Shown here: one piece after another, positions 15,441 to 25,141 of the stretch | Layout: each line of letters opens with the position of its first letter | How positions within the stretch are numbered: position 1 is the first letter of the stretch | Assembly (NCBI RefSeq): GCF_002423035.1 | Contig: NZ_DIUM01000118.1 | Location: forward strand, 1-41,919 | DNA: 41,919 nucleotides | DNA from: Thiocapsa sp. UBA6158 | GTDB taxonomy: Bacteria > Pseudomonadota > Gammaproteobacteria > Chromatiales > Chromatiaceae | Direction: 5' to 3' | Notes under the pieces: generated by a model | Told to the model about the DNA's origin: nothing | The model's database searches: none | What the model saw: only the letters and a program-made list of their open reading frames with translations | Translations under genes and position numbers: made by a program

Positions 15441-15761
15441 TCATCGATCTGCGCGGTATTGTCTCGCCGGCTCCCGCGCCAAGCGCTCAACCTCTTCGTT
15501 TGATGCAGAAGACGGCGGGGCTGTATCCATCCTGTGTTCGATTGCCGACGCAAACCGACAGGTAGCTTTTCCGAAAGGCATCGCGATGTCGAAGCGCTTG
15601 CGCGCAAGCGGGAATCGGGCATTTTCACGGCTCGGTGGCCAAGCAACCTCGGGGTCACCGATTCCGACCCGCACCTCACCGAGCCAGGCAGTTCCGCCGC
15701 CGAGTTGCAGCACCGAGCCTTCCGCCACCATGCGCCCGGCGACCGCCACCTCGCTGCTCAT
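15441..15761 (-). CDS. Uncertain ORF continuing the frame of the DUF5666-like gene
   Basis: This frame begins directly after the TAG stop of the gene at 15819-16109 and is in phase with it: IALGKIETTVNALFSTMSSE, then VAVAGRMVAEGSVLQLGGGT. An ATG at 15761 would give 106 aa. The first 45 codons have G/C-ending codons typical of genes here. Codon use then decays after about residue 45 and the product resembles no family I know. It may be a separate small gene, or the tail of a longer ancestral protein cut by the TAG codon. Confidence 0.3.
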   Translation of the reverse strand: MSSEVAVAGRMVAEGSVLQLGGGTAWLGEVRVGIGDPEVAWPPSRENARFPLARKRFDIAMPFGKATCRFASAIEHRMDTAPPSSASNEEVERLAREPARQYRADR

Positions 15762-15818
15762 GGTTGAGAAGAGCGCATTGACCGTGGTCTCGATCTTCCC
15801 GAGCGCGATGATCAGACG

Positions 15819-16109
15819 CTATCGGTCGCGCGTGCACTTCTGCACGGGCTCGCTCTCGACCTCCTCGACGGACGCACCCTCCATGTCCACGGAGGCGCAG
15901 ACGCCGATGTCGAGCGGCCCATCGTCGGTGTCGATCTCGGTCGCGGCGGTCGTCGTGACGGCCCTTCCGCCGATGACCCATTCACCGATGTAGCCGTCCG
16001 CAGGTCGGCTCTCGACGATCCCGTGGAAATCGTCATCGGCCACGACGCCGAGCGAAAAGGCGAGGGCGGAGATGGCCAGGGTCATGGCCGGGAATTTTGG
16101 ATGCTTCAT
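15819..16109 (-). CDS. Secreted DUF5666-like small protein
   Basis: A 96-aa protein with a Sec signal peptide (about 1-24, MTLAISALAFSLGVVADDD cleavage region). The mature domain is short and beta-rich. FHGIVESRPADGYIGEWVIGGRAVTTTAATEID is the pattern of DUF5666/OB-like periplasmic repeats, ending EEVESEPVQKC. The ATG at 16109 follows GAGGAGA. The function is unknown; related proteins are exported and probably bind metals or surface polymers (not established). The stop codon is TAG, and the same frame stays open for about 100 further codons. Confidence 0.7.
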   Translation of the reverse strand: MKHPKFPAMTLAISALAFSLGVVADDDFHGIVESRPADGYIGEWVIGGRAVTTTAATEIDTDDGPLDIGVCASVDMEGASVEEVESEPVQKCTRDR

Positions 16110-16290
16110 CGGGGGTCTCCTCGGTTCGATGGTTCGATAGGGTTCGGAGATCAAAGTAGCCGATGCTCGCTGACGAAATGCTGACGATCGCGGTTTCACG
16201 GCATCGATGGTGGCCGTCGGGCAAGCGTCAAAGCCGCAATTCGCCTGACCGTCCGCCCGGACGCCCGGCGGTCCGCCCAGAACGACGACT

Positions 16291-16827
16291 TCAGTAGTGC
16301 ACACGCCCCGGATTGGCGGCATAGGCTTCGAGGATCTCGAGTGCCTCGGCCCGCAGCAGCGGAATCTCGGGGATCGCTCGCTGTCCCGGTGGCTTTGCCA
16401 GTTGCTCGTGAATGAAGTGGTCATCGAATCCGATGCCGGCGGCATCCTGGATGCTGAATCCGTAGAACACGCGCTCGATCCGCGCCCAGTAGATCGCACC
16501 GAGGCACATCGGGCAGGGCTGGCCGCTGGTGTACAGCTCGCACCCGTGCAGGCTGATGCTCCCGATCCGTCGGCAGGCATCGCGGATTGCGACCATCTCG
16601 CCATGGGTGGTTGGATCACGGGTGGCGATGACCCGGTTCCAACCCTCCCCGATGATGTGCCCGGAGCGCACGATCACGGCACCGAAAGGCCCGCCGTCGC
16701 CCGCTGTCGAGCCCCGACGGCCTAGCTCGATGGCGCGCCGCATAAAGCGCACGTGATCGGATGACCGCTCGGTCTCCCCGAGCCTTCCATCCGAAAGCTC
16801 GGACTGCTCGCCCACATCAATCCCCAT
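16291..16827 (-). CDS. Guanine deaminase-type cytidine-deaminase-fold enzyme
   Basis: A 178-aa CDA-fold deaminase. The zinc site is intact: THGEMVAIRDACRR gives the His and catalytic Glu, and SGQPCPMCLGAIYWAR gives the two cysteines. The C-terminal extension (FIHEQLAKPPGQRAIP... ending in GRVHY) and the GGPFGAVIVRSG start match bacterial guanine deaminases (GuaD), which convert guanine to xanthine and need a C-terminal aromatic tail. tRNA adenosine deaminase TadA is less likely because of that tail and the GFDDHFIHEQL segment. The start ATG at 16827 has GGGAGG upstream. The N-terminal 25 residues are extra and poorly conserved-looking. Confidence 0.8.
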   Translation of the reverse strand: MGIDVGEQSELSDGRLGETERSSDHVRFMRRAIELGRRGSTAGDGGPFGAVIVRSGHIIGEGWNRVIATRDPTTHGEMVAIRDACRRIGSISLHGCELYTSGQPCPMCLGAIYWARIERVFYGFSIQDAAGIGFDDHFIHEQLAKPPGQRAIPEIPLLRAEALEILEAYAANPGRVHY

Positions 16828-17361
16828 CGGTCTGCAGCCTCCCGAGCCGCTCCCTTGTGATCGTTCGGCACAGCGCCATAAAAGCCTCGTTCGATTGACC
16901 TGCTTCGACTGACGAGCAGCTCCTCGGGGTATTGGGACCCTGCAAACCGAGCAGGAGGATACCTGTTGCGACCGTACTGACAAGACGCTCACGCTCAAAC
17001 ATGGCTCCAAGGCGCTACGCGGACAAGGGTGCGGCGACCCGATCGGGGCGAGGGGCCATGTGAAACCGATCGGCTCCATCAAAGACCGGAGACCGGATCT
17101 CGACTTTGGGCGCACGGCGCTCGTTGCATACGATGATGTGAACCTTTGCCTCATCGCGCGAACGGCCCGGGCGCGAATCCGCCCTGATCGCCTGCGTCCT
17201 CGTTGAGGGACCAAGGATGGATTGACAGGCCGTCGCCCCATGCGGCTCAATGCGTCGCTCACAGCAGCGGACTCGAGGAACCTTCGGAACCGATGGGTGC
17301 TCTATGCTGCGGCCTTTCCCTTTTTTAACCCGAACCCTTTTGACCGGAAGGAGAGTTTCCA
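16828..17361. other. Long intergenic region
   Basis: About 530 bp upstream of both the deaminase (minus) and the DUF2076 gene (plus). Short minus-strand ORFs exist but lack coherent protein patterns. A TTGACA at 17222-17227 and a TATGCT-like hexamer near 17304 are weak promoter candidates for the plus-strand gene. Nothing else is evident. Confidence 0.35.
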
Positions 17362-18006
17362 GTGGATCACGACGAGCAAAGCATGATCGGCAACCTTTTC
17401 GCCAAGCTCAAGCAGGCAGAACAACAGGCCGGCCCCCGCGATCCGGCTGCGGAGCAGGAGATCGCCGCTGCCGTGAGCCGCCAGCCGGCCGCGCCTTACT
17501 ACATGTCTCAGGTCATCCTGATTCAAGAGCAGACGGTGCAGGCTCAGAACCAACGGATTCAGGAGTTGGAGAAGCAGCTTGCCGAGCGTCCCGCGGCGGG
17601 CGGTGGATTCCTCGGCGGTCTCTTCGGGGGCGGGGCGGCTCCGGGCGCAAGCGCCGCGCGGCCAACGGCCGAGCGCACGCCGGCCATGACTCCGGGCAGT
17701 ACGCCGGCGACGGCTGCGGGCGCAGCTCCGGGCATGGCGTTCGGCAAATCGTCCGACCCCGCAGCTCCGAGCCGAGGGTGGTCGCAGCCGACACCGTCCG
17801 CCGGGGGCGGCTTCCTGGCATCGGCCCTGACGACCGCTGCGGGCGTCGCCGGCGGCATCATGATGGCCAACGCCCTCACCGGTCTGTTCGGCGGCAACGA
17901 GGCCCAGGCGTCTGAAACACCGGCGCAACCCGAGGAGGCGCCCCTCGAGTCCGAGGAAGCCTTCCCGGACGATGGCGGAGATTTCGAATCCTTCGAGGAG
18001 TTCTGA
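17362..18006 (+). CDS. DUF2076 domain protein
   Basis: A 214-aa protein of the DUF2076 family. The N-terminal helix MDHDEQSMIGNLFAKLKQAE is followed by PYYMSQVILIQEQTVQAQNQRIQELE, a coiled segment. A Gly/Ala/Pro-rich stretch (FLGGLFGGGAAPG), a hydrophobic alanine/glycine segment (LTTAAGVAGGIMMANALTGLFGG) and an acidic C-terminus ending DFESFEEF complete it. The family is sometimes called a periplasmic ligand-binding sensor protein, but its function is not established and no signal peptide is visible. The start is GTG at 17362, fixed by GGAAGGAGAG 7 bp upstream. It heads a plus-strand group with the two following genes. Confidence 0.8.
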   Translation: MDHDEQSMIGNLFAKLKQAEQQAGPRDPAAEQEIAAAVSRQPAAPYYMSQVILIQEQTVQAQNQRIQELEKQLAERPAAGGGFLGGLFGGGAAPGASAARPTAERTPAMTPGSTPATAAGAAPGMAFGKSSDPAAPSRGWSQPTPSAGGGFLASALTTAAGVAGGIMMANALTGLFGGNEAQASETPAQPEEAPLESEEAFPDDGGDFESFEEF

Positions 18007-18015
18007 TCCGCGCCC

Positions 18016-18075
18016 GGCGCATCGCCTTTGCCGATGAACGGGGCCGGTTTAGCCCCCAAAGGTCGGCGATGCGCC
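18016..18075 (+). terminator. Compound hairpin between DUF2076 and LprI-domain genes
   Basis: GGCGCATCGCC (18016-18026) pairs exactly with GGCGATGCGCC (18065-18075). The 38-nt loop contains a second hairpin, GGGGC/GCCCC (18040-18044, 18052-18056). It begins 9 bp after the DUF2076 stop. There is no T tract. It could be an attenuator, an RNA-processing signal or a protein-binding structure. Confidence 0.45.
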
Positions 18076-18114
18076 TCCTCCGTCGGGCGAGGCTGGTCCG
18101 CGTTACGGGCACTC

Positions 18115-19398
18115 ATGGATAAGCGTATGAGGAATCGACGTTTCGGACAGCTTGCGACCGCGCTTGTCTGCGCCCTCTCGGGTGTCCTGGCGGATGCGGC
18201 TTGTCTGGATATCGACGCCGCATCCAGTCCCTGTCGATATCCGGCGGGCGATGCCTGGTGTGCCCGCAACGACGGCGTCAATCTTTACGCCTACAAGGAC
18301 GGCTGTGTCGACGCAGGTCGGCTCGCACAAACCGACGCGCCGGCTCGTGCGCCGGCCAAGCCCGCACCGGGGGATCCGGTTGCCGTCTGGGACTGCGCCA
18401 AGGCTAGAACCGCCGTGGAGCGCTTGATCTGCGCCAACCCCGACATCCGAGCCCGGGATGCGAGAATGGGCGTCCTCTACACCGAGTTGCAGGCGCTCGG
18501 CCTGTCGCCCGAGCGGATGCAGAAAGCCTGGCTCAGCAACGAGCGCGCCGCCTGCGGTGATGCGGATTGTTTGCGCGCCCTCTATTCCGAACGCATCCGC
18601 TACTTCGAATCGCTCGTACGATCCGGTGCTGCGGAGCGCGAGACACTCCGGGTCGAGGCAGATCCGCAACCCGTCGTGCCGATCGCCGGTCCGCCGACGC
18701 CCGAGACCGAGGTCGATCCGAAGCCGGTGCTGCTGCCCGCGACCGAGCAGGCATCGACAGAGCCTTGGGCATCGAGCTCCGAGACGACCTTGCCCACCGA
18801 TGAGCCCGTGGCCTTCCTCCCCGAGCTGCCGCAGCCGGAACGACCCTCCGCATTTTCGGGTGACGACTCGGCTGTCGGCGGCATGCCCGTTTCATCCGAC
18901 GCTACTCCGGGCCAGTCCGGCCATCAGGTGTCTTCTGGAGGGCCGGGCGTCGGCGTTGTCACTGGGGGTGCCGCCGCGTTGATCCTGGCGATCGGTCTCT
19001 TCGCGTGGCTGCGGCGCGCCCGGATCCGCAGCGCCATCGCCGTCTGCCGCGATCGCCTTGCATTTCTGCTCGGGAGGTTGCAGAGGGTATCGGCGGGCTG
19101 GCTCGCCACGCTGCGGCGACTCCGCGCCCCTGTCCGCGACCCGCGGCTTGCTTCCTCGAAGGTCTCGCAGGAGCCATCGTGCACCGCTGAACCAGGTTTT
19201 TCGGACGAGATCCTCGCACGCCTGCACGCGCTGGCAAGGCCCGGAGAATCGCTATCGTCCGTGCTCGGACGCGCGGTCGCCGCGCTGGAAAGCGCCTCGG
19301 ACCGGCCGCGGGAGACGGTTGTCTTATCCCGCATGGCAGCGCTGGAGGCCCGCTTGGCAGAGTTGGAAGGCCAGAGGTCGACGCCGACATACCCTTGA
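18115..19398 (+). CDS. Membrane protein with LprI-like (DUF1311) domain
   Basis: A 427-aa envelope protein. A signal peptide (MRNRRFGQLATALVCALSGV) is followed by a cysteine-bearing section. The next part is a DUF1311/LprI-type domain with four cysteines (about 100-190: WDCAKARTAVERLICANPD... and ERAACGDADCLRALYSERI), as in lysozyme-inhibitor-like proteins. A Pro/Glu-rich linker follows, then one transmembrane helix (GAAALILAIGLFAWLRR) and a cytoplasmic part ending in a coiled coil (LSRMAALEARLAELEGQ). ATG at 18115 or 18127 are both possible. The domain suggests interaction with cell-wall-active proteins; the target is unknown. Confidence 0.7.
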   Translation: MDKRMRNRRFGQLATALVCALSGVLADAACLDIDAASSPCRYPAGDAWCARNDGVNLYAYKDGCVDAGRLAQTDAPARAPAKPAPGDPVAVWDCAKARTAVERLICANPDIRARDARMGVLYTELQALGLSPERMQKAWLSNERAACGDADCLRALYSERIRYFESLVRSGAAERETLRVEADPQPVVPIAGPPTPETEVDPKPVLLPATEQASTEPWASSSETTLPTDEPVAFLPELPQPERPSAFSGDDSAVGGMPVSSDATPGQSGHQVSSGGPGVGVVTGGAAALILAIGLFAWLRRARIRSAIAVCRDRLAFLLGRLQRVSAGWLATLRRLRAPVRDPRLASSKVSQEPSCTAEPGFSDEILARLHALARPGESLSSVLGRAVAALESASDRPRETVVLSRMAALEARLAELEGQRSTPTYP

Positions 19399-19500
19399 GC
19401 GACCGCAGTGGGATGGCTCCGTTGCCGAACGCCGCCTTTCCCTCCAAGCACACTCTGCTACAGTGCCTGCCCGCCGTCCACCCGGGATCGTCCGCTCGTC

Positions 19501-20568
19501 ATGCCTCGCCGCCCGTCTCGCAAAGCGCCTCCGCCTCAAGCTGCAAACCGACTCGCCGGGCTTGCCCGTTGGGTGCCGGCGCTGCGCCGAAGCATGATCG
19601 CGCTGCGGGATCTCGGTATCGGACTGGTCTTGATCTGCATCGTTTCATTCCTGCCGATGAGCCTGACGCAGAGCTGGCCGGAGCCCGCGGGTCGTGCGGT
19701 CGAGATCGCGCGCGACATCCGCGTCTTGTTGTTCGACGTGGTGCGCGAGACGGCTGTCGGCGTCGGATCCCTGCTCTCGTTCGGCGATGGGGGTGTCGCG
19801 GCGCCGGTTCGTGCAACCGCCGAACCTGCCCTAGGGTGGTGGCGGTTCGATCGTCGGGCGTTCGGCGCTTTGGCTGCGTCCGACGCTCCTCGGTCCGGGA
19901 TTGTCGGCGACTTCGATGAGGCTCGTGCAGTCTTGCTCGACACCGTCTACGCGGATCGTCGGGCGAGCTTCTTCTGCGGCTGTCGCTACGACCTCCGGGG
20001 TCGGATCGACCTTGCGGGCTGCGGTCTGGGCGTGCTGGTCGGCAGCCGCCGGGCGGAGCAGGTCGAGGCCGCGCATGTCGTCTCGGCGGCCCAACTCGGA
20101 GGCTCGCGCCGCTGTTGGCGCGAGCCCGCGGCCTTCGCCGCCTGCACGACCGGCGGGGCGGCTCCCCTCTCGGGGTCGGCCTGCTGCGAACGGGTGGATC
20201 CCGCCTTCGCCGCTGCACACAAGGATCTGCACAACCTGGTTCCGGCGGTCGGAGCGATCACGGCCGCGCGCTCGGATCACGCCTGGGGCGAGCTGCGCTC
20301 GGGACAACAGCTGGGCGATTGCGCGATCCGTTTCGACCCCATCCTGCGCCGGGTACAGCCTCCGGAGGGGGTGCGCGGGGACATCGCCCGGACGTTGTTT
20401 TATATGCGCGACACCCACGGTGTGCGCATCGGCCGTCAGGACGTAAAGCTCTATACGGCCTGGAGCAACGCCGATCCGCCCGATGCCCCGGAGGTCGAGC
20501 GCAATCGGCGGATCAGGAGCCTGCAGGGTAGGGGGAACCGCTATGTAGAGGACGAACGGCAGTTCTGA
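19501..20568 (+). CDS. Membrane-anchored endonuclease I (EndA/NucM family)
   Basis: A 355-aa protein. An N-terminal transmembrane segment (about 36-55, GIGLVLICIVSFLPMSLT) is followed by an endonuclease I domain. Family marks are SFFCGCRYD, the metal/active-site region AHVVSAAQLG (His about 192) and the hallmark HKDLHNLVPAVG (about 240-251). Later marks are CAIRFDPILRRVQPPEGVRGDIARTLFYM and the closing WSNADPPDAPEVERNRRI. Such enzymes degrade DNA outside the cytoplasm. Here the anchor suggests a periplasmic-facing, membrane-bound form. The usual EHV is AHV, a small change at the active site. Start ATG 19501 was chosen to include the anchor; the ribosome binding site is weak. It converges with ppk. 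Confidence 0.85.
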   Translation: MPRRPSRKAPPPQAANRLAGLARWVPALRRSMIALRDLGIGLVLICIVSFLPMSLTQSWPEPAGRAVEIARDIRVLLFDVVRETAVGVGSLLSFGDGGVAAPVRATAEPALGWWRFDRRAFGALAASDAPRSGIVGDFDEARAVLLDTVYADRRASFFCGCRYDLRGRIDLAGCGLGVLVGSRRAEQVEAAHVVSAAQLGGSRRCWREPAAFAACTTGGAAPLSGSACCERVDPAFAAAHKDLHNLVPAVGAITAARSDHAWGELRSGQQLGDCAIRFDPILRRVQPPEGVRGDIARTLFYMRDTHGVRIGRQDVKLYTAWSNADPPDAPEVERNRRIRSLQGRGNRYVEDERQF

Positions 20569-20605
20569 GCCTCCTCGAAACGGCACCGGAGTGCAGGAGG
20601 GATGT

Positions 20606-20624
20606 GGGCACGTCCGTTGTGCCC
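20606..20624. terminator. Hairpin between convergent endonuclease and ppk genes
   Basis: GGGCAC (20606-20611) pairs with GTGCCC (20619-20624), and a second GC-rich self-complementary stretch follows directly. The 66-bp gap lies between two converging stop codons, so a bidirectional terminator is expected here. T tracts are lacking on both sides. Confidence 0.35.
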
Positions 20625-20634
20625 GGGCCTCGGG

Positions 20635-22878
<2,244 letters not shown>

Positions 22879-23034
22879 GTTGCGTTCCCTTGGACGGCAG
22901 GTCGGCAGTGGTGTGGGCGGGGCGGTTATTCTAGCAACCGCGCACGGGTCGAAGATCGCGGTTTCATGACGTGACTCTGCCTTGCCTTGGGTGCCGCTGC
23001 AAGCCCATCAGGACTGTGATCGAGGATGCGAAGT

Positions 23035-23127
23035 ATGACGATGAACGAACCCGATGACCTTGTCGATCGGCCGAGTGCGCCGGTCATGCCGTTCGAGCTC
23101 GACGGTGCCGAGGTCGCATGGACCTGA
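23035..23127 (+). CDS. 30-aa ORF overlapping the cmoB start
   Basis: ATG at 23035 with GAGG upstream opens a 30-codon frame (MTMNEPDDLVDRPSAPVMPF, then ELDGAEVAWT) whose TGA lies 5 bp inside cmoB, overlapping its ATG in another frame. It may be a leader peptide that couples translation into cmoB, or a remnant of an upstream gene. I do not recognise the sequence. Confidence 0.35.
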   Translation: MTMNEPDDLVDRPSAPVMPFELDGAEVAWT

Positions 23128-24110
23128 CGCCGTTCGAGCCCTTTCTGGATCGGCTCGGGCGGACCGGTTTGGGCGCCCGGGGCGAGACGCTGGCCGAGCG
23201 TATCGCGCTCCGGATAGGTGTACGGGCACACGGGGATCTGCCGAAATGGGAAGCGGCGTTGGCGCGGCTGCCGGACCTGCCGCAAGGTCGGTCGCGTCTG
23301 AATTGTTCCTGTGTCGGGATCGAAGGCGCCGGGCTGCTCGACGCCGATCTCGGGCGGACTCTGACCGAGGCGCTGATGGCTCTGCACCCCTGGCGGAAAG
23401 GCCCTTTCTGCATCCAGGGCGTACACATCGACACCGAGTGGCGCTCGGATCTCAAATGGGATCGCTTGGCCGAGGCCATCGCGCCGCTCGCCGATCGCCT
23501 GGTGCTCGATGTGGGCTGCGGCAACGGCTATCACGCCTGGCGCATGCTCGGGGCCGGCGCTCGGTTGGTGCTGGGGATCGATCCGACGCTTCTGTTCGTG
23601 CTCCAGTGGTTGGCGATCAACCGTTATCTGGTGCGGGACGATCTGGCGGTTCTGCCGCTCGGCATCGAGGATCTGCCGGGCGATCTCACCGGCTTCGATA
23701 CGGTCTTCTCGATGGGCGTGCTCTATCACAGGCGCTCGCCGATCGATCACCTGATGGACCTGCATCGACTGCTGCGCCCCGGCGGCGAGCTGATCCTGGA
23801 AACCCTGGTGCTGGAGGGCGAGGGCGAGGGATTGCTGGTCCCGCCGGGACGCTACGCCGCCATGCGCAATGTCTGGTTCATCCCGAGCGTCGATGCGCTC
23901 GCGGTCTGGCTCGGTCGCTGCGGGTTCACCGGGATCCGTGTCGTCGACGTCACCCGCACCGGCCCGCAAGAGCAGCGCTCGACCGATTGGATGCGCTTCC
24001 AATCGTTGCCCGATCATTTGGATCCGGCCGATCCGAGCCGCACCATCGAGGGACACCCGGCGCCCGTGCGCGCCGTCCTGATTGCGAACCGACCGGAGTC
24101 CAGCCCATGA
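23118..24110 (+). CDS. cmoB: tRNA U34 carboxymethyltransferase CmoB
   Basis: CmoB uses carboxy-S-adenosylmethionine, made by CmoA, to carboxymethylate 5-hydroxyuridine at tRNA position 34. The 330-aa length is typical. An N-terminal domain (about 1-100, with LNCSCVGIEGAGLLDA) precedes a class I methyltransferase fold. The SAM motif is VLDVGCGNGYHAWRMLGAGA (about 128-147), followed by GIDPTLLFVLQWLAI and the VFSMGVLYHRRSPIDHL motif. The C-terminus has STDWMRFQSLPDHLDP. cmoA, often adjacent, is not in this window. Its stop overlaps the next gene by ATGA, so the two are coupled. Confidence 0.95.
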   Translation: MDLTPFEPFLDRLGRTGLGARGETLAERIALRIGVRAHGDLPKWEAALARLPDLPQGRSRLNCSCVGIEGAGLLDADLGRTLTEALMALHPWRKGPFCIQGVHIDTEWRSDLKWDRLAEAIAPLADRLVLDVGCGNGYHAWRMLGAGARLVLGIDPTLLFVLQWLAINRYLVRDDLAVLPLGIEDLPGDLTGFDTVFSMGVLYHRRSPIDHLMDLHRLLRPGGELILETLVLEGEGEGLLVPPGRYAAMRNVWFIPSVDALAVWLGRCGFTGIRVVDVTRTGPQEQRSTDWMRFQSLPDHLDPADPSRTIEGHPAPVRAVLIANRPESSP

Positions 24111-24739
24111 CCGGATTCGTCGACAAGCTCAAGCTCAAGGAAAAGGCCGAGGAGGATCTCTACTTCGCACGACGGGAGGCGGACCTTCTGGCGGCACGCA
24201 GGTCCGTCGAGGGGCATGATCCGAGCGTGCCCGCGGCGGGCGTCCGGGTGGTCTCGGGAGGTCAGACGGGTGTCGATCGCGCGGCGTTGGACGCAGCCAT
24301 CACGCTGGGTCTGCCGATCGGCGGCTGGTGTCCGCTCGGGCGTCGCGCCGAGGACGGTTCCCTCCCGGAGCGCTATCCGCTGCGAGAGACCCCGAGCGTC
24401 GATGATGCGGAACGCACCGCGTGGAACGTCCGCGACAGCGACGCGACCCTGATCCTGCATCGCGGCCCCATGACCGGCGGCACGCGCCTGACCGCGGAGC
24501 TGGCGCGCAGACTCGGTAAACCCTTGCTGGCGCGCGACCTGTTGGCGCCGATCGATGTCCCGGCGATCGCCGATTGGCTCGTCGCGAACCACGTCCGGGT
24601 TCTCAACTGTGCCGGGCCTCGGGAATCCGTTGCACCGGGGATCGGCGAGGAGTCGCAGCGGATCTTCGTCGAGGTCTTTCGCGCTTGGCTTCGCCTTAGC
24701 GAGGCGTGGGGTCTTCTCCGCGAGTCAGGAGACGCGTGA
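24107..24739 (+). CDS. YpsA/MoCo-carrier-like protein with extra N-terminal segment
   Basis: A 210-aa protein. Residues about 45-190 form the putative molybdenum carrier domain (PF12694-type, SLOG/Rossmann-like). The nucleotide-binding loop is VVSGGQTGVDRAALDAAITLG, followed by IGGWCPLGRRAEDG and DATLILHRGPMTGGTRLTAE. The first ~32 residues (MTGFVDKLKLKEKAEEDLYF, then ARREADLLAARR) resemble a separate small conserved protein known in other proteobacteria, so this looks like a fusion. The family binds a nucleotide-like ligand; a molybdenum-cofactor role is an annotation tradition, not shown. It is translationally coupled to cmoB by ATGA, and its 3' end overlaps the convergent gene at 24696 by 44 bp. 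Confidence 0.8.
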   Translation: MTGFVDKLKLKEKAEEDLYFARREADLLAARRSVEGHDPSVPAAGVRVVSGGQTGVDRAALDAAITLGLPIGGWCPLGRRAEDGSLPERYPLRETPSVDDAERTAWNVRDSDATLILHRGPMTGGTRLTAELARRLGKPLLARDLLAPIDVPAIADWLVANHVRVLNCAGPRESVAPGIGEESQRIFVEVFRAWLRLSEAWGLLRESGDA

Positions 24740-24935
24740 CCTTCAGGATGAGCAAGACCCACGGGGTTGCATGCAAAACCAGATCGAAGATGTCGATTGC
24801 CTTTACCAAGGTCCCGTCGGCCAGCATCTTCAGCTTTTCCCAAAGATGCGGCTCCGGGGCGAAGGGTGATAGCCCCAGGGTCAAGGCGGCGATGACGAAG
24901 AGGTAAAGCGGAACGCGGTCGGTCCAACGGAGCAT
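24696..24935 (-). CDS. Small membrane protein (RND-associated type)
   Basis: A 79-aa protein with two hydrophobic helices: about 8-26 (VPLYLFVIAALTLGLSPF) and 50-70 (FDLVLHATPWVLLILKVTRLL). PEPHLWEKLKMLADGTLVKAID lies between. This pattern occurs in many proteobacterial small proteins loosely annotated as RND transporter-related; the function is unknown. The ATG is at 24935. The stop lies inside the 3' end of the plus-strand MoCo-carrier-like gene. Confidence 0.7.
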   Translation of the reverse strand: MLRWTDRVPLYLFVIAALTLGLSPFAPEPHLWEKLKMLADGTLVKAIDIFDLVLHATPWVLLILKVTRLLTRGEDPTPR

Positions 24936-25141
24936 CGGGTCAGTCCTGTGTGCGCGCCGGGTCAGGCCGATCCCGGCGCAATAGCGTCATAGAGTAGGGG
25001 GCGAGGGTGGAGGGTTGTCTGCCCCGGGTGTCATGGGGCGATCAAGCCGCCCTCTCATCATCGGCCCCGCAGCCATCAAGACCGAGCTCGACCGATGCCG
25101 CCTCGTCCCGCAACCCAAGCAAGCTCGCTCGGAGACGCGCT

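Noticed and set aside
16817..17002. Minus-strand 61-codon ORF upstream of the deaminase
   Set aside because: No ribosome binding site, no recognisable composition, and overlaps the deaminase start in another frame.
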